Shown piece by piece: positions 26,044 to 33,420 of a stretch of 37,753 bases of DNA; positions within the stretch are counted from its first letter, which is position 1; each line of letters begins with the position of its first letter. The notes below the pieces were generated by a model that worked only from the letters and a program-made list of their open reading frames with translations, was not told where the DNA came from and did no database searches. The translations under genes were made by a program, and so were the position numbers. The stretch is taken from assembly GCA_937120965.1 (NCBI GenBank), contig CAKZKA010000095.1:1-37753 (forward strand), read 5' to 3'. The stretch is from an uncultured Chloroflexota bacterium (GTDB lineage: Bacteria; Chloroflexota; Chloroflexia; Chloroflexales; Chloroflexaceae).

Positions 26044-27354
26044 GTGGCCGTGCCTCAGCAACTGAGACGGATCGTGATCCTGGCCCTGACGCTCCTCACC
26101 TTCATCGCATGCAGCGCGCAAGGCCCCGGTCTCGCCACGACCCCTCAGCCTGCCGCGCCGGGACCGGCGCGGACGATTCTGCTTCTCTGGCACGCCTGGA
26201 CACCCCCCGCCGATCGCGCCCTCGCCACGGTGGTCGAACGTTTCAACCGCGCCAATCCAGGCATACAGGTCGTGATCCAGACCCGTCAGGTCACCAGTCT
26301 GCGTGATGATCTGGCAAATGCCGTGGCCGAGGGCGGCGGTCCGCATCTGGCGATTGTCTCCAGCCATACCCTGGGCAGCCTGGCCGAGGAAGGCGCGCTG
26401 CTGCCCCTCGATGATCTCCTGGCGGCACAGGAACTCGAGCGGTTGCTGCCAACAGCGGTGGGGGCGGCCCGGGTGCGCCACCGCGAGGGCGCCAGCCTCT
26501 ACGGCGTGCCGCTCACCTTCGATACCCTTGCGCTGTACTACAACAAGGCCAATTTCTCCGCGGCCCCGCCGGGCGACACCGACAGCCTGCTGCGCGTGGC
26601 GCGGGGCCTGAGCGATAGCCGTAGCGACCCGCCGGTCTGGGGCCTGGCCTACAACCTCAACCTCGACCGCACCATCGGGTACCTCTACGCCTTTGGCGGG
26701 CGCATCTTCGACGATGAGGGCAACCTCGTGCTCGGGCTTGACGGCCGTACCGGAGCTGAGGCCTGGTTGGAGTGGCTGCTGGCCCTGCGCGAAGACGAGG
26801 GCTTGCTGGCGGGGCTGGACGGCATCGCCGTAGACAATGCCCTGATGAGCCAGCGCGCGCTGATGACTATTGACTGGGCCCACGCGCTGGGTCGCTACAG
26901 CGCGCTCTGGCCAGGCAAACTGGGGGTCGCCCCCCTGCCGCGCCTCTCCGGAACGAACCGGTTGCCCCAGCCATACGTTCAGAGCGACACGCTGGTGCTC
27001 AATGCCCGCGTGGGCGATGGCCCGGAGCGCGGCGCAGCCGTTGCCTTCACCCGCCATCTTATTACCGACGCCTCGCAGCGCGAACTATTGCGCGCCGGAC
27101 GCCAGCCGGTGCTGATGAGCCTCGACCTCAACGCCGCCGATCTGGCTGTTCCCACCGAGATGCGTGAGGCCGCCCGCGTGTTTCGCGCCCAGGCCGAGGC
27201 CGGCCTGCCCATGCCTAACACCCGTGCCGCTACCGAAACCGTCTGGCCGGTGCTGACCGATATGCAGGGCAGCGTACTGCGACGCCTGCTCACTCCCGCC
27301 CAGGCCGTGGAGTATGCCGACACGACCCTCCGCGCCCGCCTTGATCAACCTTGA
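26044..27354 (+). CDS. ABC transporter extracellular solute-binding lipoprotein (family 1)
   Basis: A 436-residue lipoprotein that captures a solute, probably a sugar or oligosaccharide, outside the membrane. GTG 26044 is chosen because AAGGAG lies 6 bases upstream and gives a normal lipoprotein signal: basic LRR, hydrophobic IVILALTLLTFIAC, Cys23 as lipid anchor. The mature part is a family-1 solute-binding fold: ILLLWHAWTPPADRALATVVERFNRANPGIQVVI, then VPLTFDTLALYYNKANF (typical of maltose-type binders), AYLYAFGGRIFDDEGN-like segment near 200, and a C-terminal RAATETVWPVLTDMQG. No permease or ATPase genes are adjacent, so its partners are elsewhere. The stop TGA (27352-27354) lies inside a repeat entry module. 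Confidence 0.9.
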   Translation: MAVPQQLRRIVILALTLLTFIACSAQGPGLATTPQPAAPGPARTILLLWHAWTPPADRALATVVERFNRANPGIQVVIQTRQVTSLRDDLANAVAEGGGPHLAIVSSHTLGSLAEEGALLPLDDLLAAQELERLLPTAVGAARVRHREGASLYGVPLTFDTLALYYNKANFSAAPPGDTDSLLRVARGLSDSRSDPPVWGLAYNLNLDRTIGYLYAFGGRIFDDEGNLVLGLDGRTGAEAWLEWLLALREDEGLLAGLDGIAVDNALMSQRALMTIDWAHALGRYSALWPGKLGVAPLPRLSGTNRLPQPYVQSDTLVLNARVGDGPERGAAVAFTRHLITDASQRELLRAGRQPVLMSLDLNAADLAVPTEMREAARVFRAQAEAGLPMPNTRAATETVWPVLTDMQGSVLRRLLTPAQAVEYADTTLRARLDQP

Positions 27355-27372
27355 GGTCAACGTAGCCCGCAT
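27351..27372 (+). repeat. Solitary entry module at the stop codon of the SBP gene
   Basis: TTGAGGTCAACGTAGCCCGC, a slightly diverged copy of TTGAGGTGAACATAGCCCGC with no following hairpins. The TGA is the stop codon of the preceding gene. Confidence 0.6.
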
Positions 27373-27471
27373 CACCGTAATGGGTCGATGGTATACTTAC
27401 GATCGCGACTAGTCATTACACTTCAACGCCTGACGGACAGCTTCCTGGCCCATCAGCACGAAGCAAACTAG

Positions 27472-27500
27472 TTGCCGCTGGTACGTAGTTGTAGTAGAAT
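27472..27500 (+). promoter_or_regulatory. Promoter of the Roadblock gene
   Basis: TTGCCG (27472-27477) and TAGAAT (27495-27500) with a 17-bp spacer. The leader is about 95 nt, GC-rich, with short self-complementary GGCC/GCCGG tracts but no recognised element. Confidence 0.6.
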
Positions 27501-27603
27501 AGACGCGGATGGCCGTCGCGTTGCGGCCCTGAACCAGGCCGGCAAGGCCCGGCGCACTCTTGCCTCTGCCCCACAACTGGCTGACGGCCCAAGGAGGATA
27601 TAC

Positions 27604-27972
27604 ATGGCAAGCAGAACCGAAGAAATGGTGCGGCATCTGAAAGCCCTGTCCATGAACACGCCTGACATTGAGGCTTCGGCCGTCGTGAGTGTTGATGGCC
27701 TCATCATGGCTTCGGCGCTGCCCGCCGACGTGGAGGAGGATCGGGTCTCGGCGATGAGCGCGGCGATGCTCTCGCTCGGCGAACGCATCGCGTCTGAATT
27801 GCGGCGTGGCCAGCTCGACCAGGTCTTCGTCCGGGGTGAGGACGGGTACGTGATCCTGATGGCTATTGGCGAGGAGGCCGTGCTCACCGCGCTGGCCCAG
27901 AGCCGGGCCAAGCTTGGCCTCGTCTTTCTTGATATGCGCCGAACGGCCAATGAACTGATCAACCTGGTGTGA
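27604..27972 (+). CDS. Roadblock/LC7-domain protein
   Basis: A 122-residue single-domain Roadblock/LC7 protein. The start at ATG 27604 is set by AAGGAGGA (27591-27598), 5 bases upstream. The fold is visible as a first helix (TEEMVRHLKALSMNTPDIEASAV), the strand pair VVSVDGLIMASALP, a second helix with VSAMSAAMLSLGERIASEL, strands QVFVRGEDGYVILMAIG and a final helix after EEAVLTALAQSRAKLGLVFLDM. Bacterial Roadblock proteins usually modulate small Ras-like GTPases (MglA/MglB type) or sensors. No GTPase gene is within the window, so the partner is unknown. Confidence 0.93.
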   Translation: MASRTEEMVRHLKALSMNTPDIEASAVVSVDGLIMASALPADVEEDRVSAMSAAMLSLGERIASELRRGQLDQVFVRGEDGYVILMAIGEEAVLTALAQSRAKLGLVFLDMRRTANELINLV

Positions 27973-28148
27973 TCAGGGGGTGGGGCGCGGCAGACACCGG
28001 GGTCCGAGGCATAGGCCTTGGGCCCATTTCTGTGCCCGGCATGCGCCGGCTACGTCGCCTGTCCACACGCTTGGGAAGCCCTGCTGAAAAGTCGCCAGCG
28101 GCGGTGTCGCGCCCTCACTGCGATCCCGTCGCTACCCGGGAGGCTGTT

Positions 28149-28403
28149 GTGGCAAGTCATTACGATCGAGAGCAGATCCGCGCCGCCCTGGCCGAGACCG
28201 ATCCAGCCTATAGCTACTACCTCGATCTCGAGACGGGCACGGTTGTCCGCGTGCCGGATACGGAAGACACACCCGAAGCAGCCGCGCTGCGCGATCAGGT
28301 CATGGAGGGCTACGGCGATCGCTACCGCTATATTCCTGGCGGCAACGCCGCGCCGGGCGATAGCGATGTACAGAAGTGGCTCGAAGCGGAGGGGCTCGTG
28401 TGA
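28149..28403 (+). CDS. UPF0158-like small protein
   Basis: An 84-residue protein. GTG 28149 is preferred: GGGAGG (28138-28143) precedes it by 5 bases, whereas the open frame upstream (from 27969) is of low quality and would overlap the Roadblock stop. The sequence has the helix YDREQIRAALAETD followed by SYYLDLETGTVVRV, which matches the core of UPF0158 (PF03682). It continues with RYRYIPGG and ends WLEAEGLV. It is shorter than typical UPF0158 proteins. Function unknown. It lies 176 bp downstream of the Roadblock gene on the same strand. A hairpin module begins 5 bp after its stop. Confidence 0.65.
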   Translation: MASHYDREQIRAALAETDPAYSYYLDLETGTVVRVPDTEDTPEAAALRDQVMEGYGDRYRYIPGGNAAPGDSDVQKWLEAEGLV

Positions 28404-28440
28404 AGGCAGGGGCAACCGGGTTTCCCCGCGCCCCTGCCCA
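28404..28440 (+). repeat. 19-bp hairpin module, mixed-arm copy
   Basis: GGGGCAACCGGGTTTCCCC at 28409-28427 followed by GCGCCCCTGCC. The left arm is the C variant and the right arm the T variant, so one position is unpaired. It lies 5 bp from the stop of the UPF0158-like gene. The rest to 28535 has no gene. Confidence 0.8.
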
Positions 28441-28535
28441 TGCGATTCTCGATTGTAGATCTTAGATTGTCGCGCCAGACGTCCAGGCGCGCTTTGACGC
28501 AACGCTGCGTGCGGGGTGTTCGCAGGACATTGGTA

Positions 28536-29780
28536 TCACTTCTCGTAGGGCTTGCCGGCGGCAGCGGGGCCGACCGCGCGGCCAATCAGGCCCGCCAGCA
28601 CAACCATCGTGGCCACGTAGGGCAGGATCTGCAAGAACTGCACCGGCACCGGCGCCCCGCCAATCTCAACCTTGAGGATCTGCAAGCGAGTTTGCAGAGC
28701 CTCGAAATAGCCGAAGAGCATCGCTCCCCCGAAGGCGCCAAACGGCATCCACTTGCCGAAAATCATTGCCGCCAGGGCGATGAAGCCCTTGCCGGCAGTC
28801 ATACCGTCATCGAAATTGCCCACCGTTTCGAGCGAGAACCAGGCCCCGCCGAGGCCGGCGATCATGCCGCTGATCAGCACATCGGTGTAGCGCACCCGGT
28901 ACACATTGATGCCCACCGTATCGGCTGCGCGGGGGTTCTCGCCAACCGCGCGCGTGCGTAGACCCCAGCGGGTAAAGAAGAGCACCAGGTGGGTCAATAC
29001 CACCAGCGTCACCATGGCGTAAAAGATCGGCTTTCCGTTGAACAGGGTCGGGCCGAGGATGGGAATGTCGCTCAACAGCGGGATGGGGACCTGCGGAAGA
29101 GTGACCCGCCCCCCGCCGGAGTCGACGATGAACTGCCGTCGCAGATAACCGGTGACCCCGATGGCCAGAATGTTGATCACCGTACCACTGATAATCTGAT
29201 CGGTTTTAAACTGGATGGCAAGGGTGGCGTGGATGAGCGCCATGAGCCCGCCGACCAGCACCGCCGTCAGCACGCCAACCCAGATGTTGCCGGTGAAGGC
29301 AAAGGCAGCGAACCCGAAGGCGGCGCCGCTGAGCATCATCCCCTCAATAGCGATGTTGATCACCCCACTGCGTTCGGCCCAGATACCGGCCATGGCGCCC
29401 AGGGCGATGGGCGTGCCCAACCGCAACGTCTCGCTGATCATAGTCATGACGTTGGTCTGTTTTCCCGCGGCGGCCCAGATCAGAACCGCCGGAAAGATCA
29501 GCACGGTTGAGGCCCACAACAGCCAGGTGGCGACACGCCGCGCAGCCGGGACCAGGGCCAGCGCGCCGCTGACCAGGAACAGGCTGCCGATAAGCAGCAG
29601 TGAGAGGGCCGTTGGCGCCTGGACCACCGGGCCGGGCACGCCGAAGGCCAGTTTCGAGATGGTTGAGTCAGCCTGGCCGACGCGGCTGATAGTGGTGGAG
29701 ATCAACAGCAGGCCGAGCCCGATGAAAAAGCCAGCGACTATCTGACGTCGGGTAGGCCCGCGGCGGCGCGTTGCCATCAT
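28536..29780 (-). CDS. ABC transporter permease, nucleoside/BMP-type (BPD_transp_2)
   Basis: A 414-residue inner-membrane permease of the branched-chain/BMP-nucleoside import type (PF02653; NupQ/YufQ-like). It starts at the first of two adjacent ATGs (29780), preceded by AAGGAAAGGA. The N-terminal part has helices near 15-35, 60-80 and 88-105. The core contains RLGTPIALGAMAGIWAERSGVINIAIEGMML (the family's hallmark loop), GLMALIHATLAIQFKTDQIISGTVINILA, TRWGLRTRAVGENPRAADTVGI (cytoplasmic coupling loop) and GKGFIALAAMIFGKWMPFGAF. About ten membrane segments are expected in total. The usual partners (second permease, ATPase, BMP lipoprotein) are not adjacent; the next genes on either side are unrelated. 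It is probably an isolated member of a dispersed transporter. Confidence 0.92.
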   Translation of the reverse strand: MMATRRRGPTRRQIVAGFFIGLGLLLISTTISRVGQADSTISKLAFGVPGPVVQAPTALSLLLIGSLFLVSGALALVPAARRVATWLLWASTVLIFPAVLIWAAAGKQTNVMTMISETLRLGTPIALGAMAGIWAERSGVINIAIEGMMLSGAAFGFAAFAFTGNIWVGVLTAVLVGGLMALIHATLAIQFKTDQIISGTVINILAIGVTGYLRRQFIVDSGGGRVTLPQVPIPLLSDIPILGPTLFNGKPIFYAMVTLVVLTHLVLFFTRWGLRTRAVGENPRAADTVGINVYRVRYTDVLISGMIAGLGGAWFSLETVGNFDDGMTAGKGFIALAAMIFGKWMPFGAFGGAMLFGYFEALQTRLQILKVEIGGAPVPVQFLQILPYVATMVVLAGLIGRAVGPAAAGKPYEK

Positions 29781-29813
29781 GCGGCATTCCTTTCCTTCGA
29801 TGGCGGCTGCTGT

Positions 29814-29851
29814 ATGATACCACATGGACGCTGGCCCACTTCTGGTATACT
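29814..29851. promoter_or_regulatory. Divergent -10 boxes between permease and scpB
   Basis: On the minus strand TGGTATCAT is an extended -10 at 29814-29822. On the plus strand TGGTATACT is an extended -10 at 29843-29851. No good -35 hexamers are seen, consistent with extended -10 promoters. The two point away from each other, serving the permease and scpB. Confidence 0.5.
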
Positions 29852-29921
29852 GACGCGCCAGGGCGCCCGCCGTTGCGGCGTCGCGTCGGAAAGCAGCGCC
29901 GTTTGACCGACGAGCGAGGCT

Positions 29922-30545
29922 ATGAGCGATCCAGAACACGAAGCGCAGCCGCCCCTGCCTCACCTGCCGCCCCCTGCGGTCACGCCGACCCTGGTGCAAC
30001 TGGTGGAGAGCCTCCTGTTCATTGCAGGTGAACCGGTTAGCGTGGCCCAACTGGCGCGCGCGCTCGAAGCCCCCGCCGATGCGGTGGAAACGGCCCTGGA
30101 ACAACTGGCCATCCAGTGCCGCGAGCGTGGCGTGCGGGTGCAGCGGCACGGCGAGCTGGCCCAGCTCGTTACCGCCCCGGAGGCGGCGCGGGTCGTCGGG
30201 CGATTTCTCGGGGTTCAGGCCAGCGGGCGCCTCTCCAGCGCGGCGCTGGAGGTGCTGGCCATTATCGCCTACCGCCAGCCGGTAACACGGGCGCAGATCG
30301 AGGCCATCCGCGGGGTCGATAGCAGTGGCGCGCTGCGCGCCTTGCTGGCCCGTGACCTGATCTGTGAAGCCGGGCGCCTCGAGAGTGTGGGGCGGCCCAT
30401 CCTCTACGCTACGACCCCGGCCTTCCTCCAGCAATTTGGCCTGACCAGCCTGGCCGATCTGCCACCGATCGATCTGCTGGCAGCCATGCACGGGGCCGGC
30501 GCTGCGGACGCCGCCGCAGAAGCGCCCGGTGGCACAGAAGCATAG
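29922..30545 (+). CDS. Segregation and condensation protein B
   Basis: A 207-residue ScpB, the winged-helix subunit (kite protein) of the SMC-ScpAB complex that compacts and segregates the chromosome. Two winged-helix domains are seen: residues about 25-100 (VESLLFIAGEPVSVAQLARAL ... RGVRVQRHGELAQLVTAPEAA) and about 105-185 (SSAALEVLAIIAYRQPVTRAQIEAIRGVDSSGALRALLARDLI, then VGRPILYATTPAFLQQFGL and LADLPPI). The first ~20 residues are Pro-rich. There is no scpA immediately upstream. Its position directly before oriC and dnaA fits a chromosome-maintenance locus. The start at ATG 29922 has a weak GAGCGAGG ribosome binding site. Confidence 0.93.
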   Translation: MSDPEHEAQPPLPHLPPPAVTPTLVQLVESLLFIAGEPVSVAQLARALEAPADAVETALEQLAIQCRERGVRVQRHGELAQLVTAPEAARVVGRFLGVQASGRLSSAALEVLAIIAYRQPVTRAQIEAIRGVDSSGALRALLARDLICEAGRLESVGRPILYATTPAFLQQFGLTSLADLPPIDLLAAMHGAGAADAAAEAPGGTEA

Positions 30546-30573
30546 CATGAAACTACCCACTGCCACCCACACG

Positions 30574-30830
30574 TTCTCCACAATCAGCGCCGGGTTATCC
30601 ACAATCCGGGTGAAGCCGTTCGCGTCGCGCCCTGCGCCGATCCAGACGGCCCGGACGCGGCGCGGGCGAGTAGAAACGCGTGACACCAGGCCAGGTTATC
30701 CACATGGTTGGCAAAAGGTTATCTACATAAACCACGGAATAGCGCGCCAGAATAGAAAGAAATGCCCCTATACCAGCGTTCGTAACTATAATCAGGATTT
30801 ATAGAATTGCACGTTATGTTGCTTGAAAAA
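30574..30830 (+). other. Probable replication origin oriC with DnaA boxes
   Basis: In the gap between scpB and dnaA four DnaA-box-like 9-mers lie on one strand: TTCTCCACA (30574), TTATCCACA (30595), TTATCCACA (30696) and TTATCTACA (30719). Two match the bacterial consensus exactly. An AT-rich stretch follows (about 30728-30830, including CTATAATCAGGATTTATAGAATTG), a good candidate for the unwinding element, directly before the dnaA promoter. No gene is supported here. Confidence 0.88.
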
Positions 30831-30851
30831 TCGGAGGGTTTGGAGTATGAT
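30823..30851 (+). promoter_or_regulatory. dnaA promoter
   Basis: TTGAAA (30823-30828) and TATGAT (30846-30851) with a 17-bp spacer. The leader is about 140 nt. Its closeness to the DnaA boxes suggests autoregulation by DnaA, an inference. Confidence 0.7.
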
Positions 30852-30994
30852 CTCGTTCACATCCAACACGTACCGCCAGCGGTCCCCACGACCTGTCCGC
30901 TGAAGGGTTTGGCCCGTATCTCAGAATTTCTGTGGAACGGCGCGCGGCTCGCCGCGCGCTGCGGGTTCCTGTGGCCAGTGCCAGGGAGGCGCAT

Positions 30995-32392
30995 GTGAAC
31001 TTAAACCAGATCTGGCAGGCAGCACTGGGCACGATCCAATTGCAGACCTCGCGCCAGGAATTTGACACCTGGCTGCGTGGCACCAGCCTGCTCGCTCTCG
31101 ATGGCGGGCTGGCTACTGTTGGCACCCTTTCGCCCTTCCACAAGGAGGGACTGGAGTCGCGCTTTCTGATACCGGTGCGGCGCTCCCTCGGCGATGTGGT
31201 CGGGTATCCGGTGCAGGTGCGGGTGGTGATCGCCACCGGCGCGCACCAGTCCCCCCGAGGTGACAGCGCTCCCGCAACTGCCGCGCTCACCCCAACGGAT
31301 GAAGATAGTTGCCTTACCGGCGAGCGGGCCGTGCAGCTCGAGCTTTCCAGTGCCATGCGCTCGGGTATGCTTAACCCGAAGTATACCTTCTCACGCTTCA
31401 TTGTCGGTTCCAGCAACCGGTTGGCCCACGCCGCCTGTCTGGCCGTCGCCGATAAGCCCGGCCAGGCCTACAATCCCCTCTTCCTCTACGGCGGCGTTGG
31501 TCTGGGCAAGACACACCTGCTCCACGCCATCGGTAATTATGTGCTCGACCGCGATCCGGAGATTAATGTGCTCTATGTGTCTTCGGAGAAGTTTACCAAT
31601 GATCTGATTAATGCCATCCGCCGACAGCAGACCGATGAGTTCCGTATGCGCTATCGGAACATTGATGTGCTGCTGATTGATGACATCCAATTCATCGCCG
31701 GGAAGGAGTCCACCCAGGAGGAGTTCTTCCATACCTTCAATGCGCTCCACTCCGCCGCTAAACATATCGTGATCAGTTCTGATAAACCGCCCAAGGCTAT
31801 CCTGACCCTCGAGGAACGCCTGCGCTCGCGCTTCGAGTGGGGCCTGATTGCCGATGTGCAACCGCCGGACCTGGAGACGCGCACGGCCATCCTCCGGGCC
31901 AAGGGTGATCAGATGAACGTCCTGGTGCCCGATGAAGTGATTGATTTCCTGGCCCATAAGGTGCAGAGCAATATTCGTGAGCTTGAGGGCAGCCTGAACC
32001 GGGTGGCCGCCTACGCCGCGATGCACGGCCTGCCTATCAGCGTGGAGGTTGCAACCCAGGCCCTCGCTGATCTGCTCGGCAATACTCGTCGTCGCCGCAT
32101 TACCGCCGAGACGATTATCCAGGCCGTAAGCGAACACTACGGCGTTGATGTGCGCGCCCTGACCGGTCGCGGCCGCTCGCGGAACGTTGTGCTGCCGCGC
32201 CAGGTCGCTATGTACCTCCTGCGCGAAGAGACTGAGGCGAGTCTGATGGATATCGGCAATATGCTCGGTGGCCGTGACCATACCACGGTGATGCACGGCT
32301 GTGAGAAGATCGCCGAAGAGATGACTACCGATAATCGCCTCCGCGGCGAGGTGCTGAGCATCCGCGAAAAGTTGCATACCCTGGCGGGGTGA
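30995..32392 (+). CDS. Chromosomal replication initiator protein DnaA
   Basis: A 465-residue initiator that binds DnaA boxes, oligomerises with ATP and opens the origin. GTG 30995 is chosen because GGGAGG (30984-30989) lies 5 bases upstream and the protein then begins with the usual [27 protein letters not shown] domain I. Domain II (about 85-125) is short. Domain III has Walker [17 protein letters not shown] (Lys172), Walker B LLIDDIQF (Asp229/Asp230), and the LRSRFEWG arginine-finger region. Domain IV ends with the signature [15 protein letters not shown] (about 425-439). The frame upstream to 30932 is open but lacks a ribosome binding site. dnaN does not follow, unlike in many bacteria. 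Confidence 0.98.
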   Translation: MNLNQIWQAALGTIQLQTSRQEFDTWLRGTSLLALDGGLATVGTLSPFHKEGLESRFLIPVRRSLGDVVGYPVQVRVVIATGAHQSPRGDSAPATAALTPTDEDSCLTGERAVQLELSSAMRSGMLNPKYTFSRFIVGSSNRLAHAACLAVADKPGQAYNPLFLYGGVGLGKTHLLHAIGNYVLDRDPEINVLYVSSEKFTNDLINAIRRQQTDEFRMRYRNIDVLLIDDIQFIAGKESTQEEFFHTFNALHSAAKHIVISSDKPPKAILTLEERLRSRFEWGLIADVQPPDLETRTAILRAKGDQMNVLVPDEVIDFLAHKVQSNIRELEGSLNRVAAYAAMHGLPISVEVATQALADLLGNTRRRRITAETIIQAVSEHYGVDVRALTGRGRSRNVVLPRQVAMYLLREETEASLMDIGNMLGGRDHTTVMHGCEKIAEEMTTDNRLRGEVLSIREKLHTLAG

Positions 32393-32404
32393 GCTGTCAC
32401 CTGA

Positions 32405-32421
32405 CCGGTCATCGTGACCGG
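32405..32421 (+). terminator. Hairpin just after dnaA
   Basis: CCGGTCA and TGACCGG, a perfect 7-bp stem with a TCG loop, 13 bp after the dnaA stop. No U-tract follows, so it may be a factor-dependent terminator or mRNA 3'-end structure. The stretch 32422-32700 has other imperfect hairpins and no gene. Confidence 0.4.
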
Positions 32422-32699
32422 CTCTGGCTCACAGGCTTTGAGCAGTACATCCGCTCCAGGCCGCGAAGGCCGGCTTCGCAGACGGTAGCCCGCGGCTTGA
32501 GCCTCCGGGTGAGGCTGGATAGCGGATGATCTGTTCAAAGACCATCAGTCGCGCCCCGCCCGTTCCGCCGCGTAAAGCGCATCCGGCGCGTGATGCCCTT
32601 GTGACGGCTGGCCGCGCCCGCCCCCGTCAGCGCCTTCTTCCACGCGCATCGCTTTACGACCTATGGCCCCGATCGCGGCCCCTCCAGGCTCGCGGCGGG

Positions 32700-33160
32700 G
32701 CCAGCGGTTTGTGCGTGCCTGAGGTGAACATACGGGGAAACCGGGTTTCCCCACCTGCGGTGAGCCTGTCGAACCGCACCCCTGCCTGCTGGGGCGCCAG
32801 GCGCCCCCAACGGCGGTTGGGATACGGGGAAACCGGGTTTCCCCACCCCCCTGCCTGCGGGGAGGCGCCCGGTTCCCTCCCCCAGCAGGGGAGGGCCAGG
32901 GAGGGGGCGGCCCTCCCAAAGACGCCCCATGGTCATCGCGGCGGTGTGCGCCCCGCGCACGGGGCCTACCGTGAACATACGGGGAAACCGGGTTTCCCCA
33001 CCTGCGGTGCGCCGGTCGAACCGCCTGCGGTGCGCCGGTCGAACCGCACCCCTGCCTGGAGGGGCGCCAGCCGCTCCCACCAGCGGTTGGGAAATGGGGA
33101 ACCCGGGTTTCCCCACCTGCGGTGAGCCTGTCGAACCGCACCCCTGCCTGTGGGGAGGTC
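32700..33160. repeat. Composite repeat block with four 19-bp modules downstream of dnaA
   Basis: 19-bp modules lie at 32734, 32826, 32981 and 33096 (the last has one mismatch). Entry modules are at 32719 (CTGAGGTGAACATA) and 32971 (GTGAACATA). Copies of the TGAGCCTGTCGAA or TGCGCCGGTCGAA unit lie near 32760, 33003, 33026 and 33118. A GGGGCGCCAGGCGCCC palindrome is near 32791. Frames across this block encode only repeat-derived peptide. Confidence 0.88.
32881..32959 (+). repeat. Long inverted repeat, left copy
   Basis: A 79-bp stretch running from CCCAGCAGGGGAGGGCC to GTGTGCGCCCCGCGCA. Its reverse complement is present at 37637-37715 with about three differences by eye. The pair encloses the permease and thioredoxin-like lipoprotein genes. 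Confidence 0.85.
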
Positions 33161-33164
33161 GGGC

Positions 33165-33193
33165 GTAGAGACGCGGCGGCGCTGCGTCTCTAC
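33165..33193. repeat. GTAGAGACGC hairpin
   Basis: GTAGAGACGC and GCGTCTCTAC, a perfect 10-bp stem with a 9-nt loop. The rest of the gap to 33420 has a second hairpin, GCAGGGC/GCCCTGC at 33336-33356, in the probable leader of the permease gene, a possible -10 (TATGCT, 33249) and no gene. Confidence 0.65.
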
Positions 33194-33420
33194 ACGTTTC
33201 ATTTCATTACCGGTTAGTGCGTCCCTTTTCTCACAATCAGAATGGTGGTATGCTGCATAGAAGGTGTTGGGGCAGTTGCAGACTTGCGGCACGTTCGCGC
33301 CCCACTGGCAACAAAGGCACAGCCGCGAGTAGAGCGCAGGGCAGGTACAGCCCTGCTCGCCAACTCTTCCCCCCATACCCGCGTCGCGTGATAACCCATA
33401 GAAAGTAGCTGGCACCCCCC

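Noticed and set aside
29781-30686. N-terminal extension of the permease frame up to 30686
   Set aside because: This part is antisense to scpB and oriC. The permease family start and a ribosome binding site are at 29780.
32526-33168. Frames of about 200 residues between dnaA and the permease
   Set aside because: They translate hairpin modules and 23-mer repeats on both strands; no protein-like sequence or start signal.
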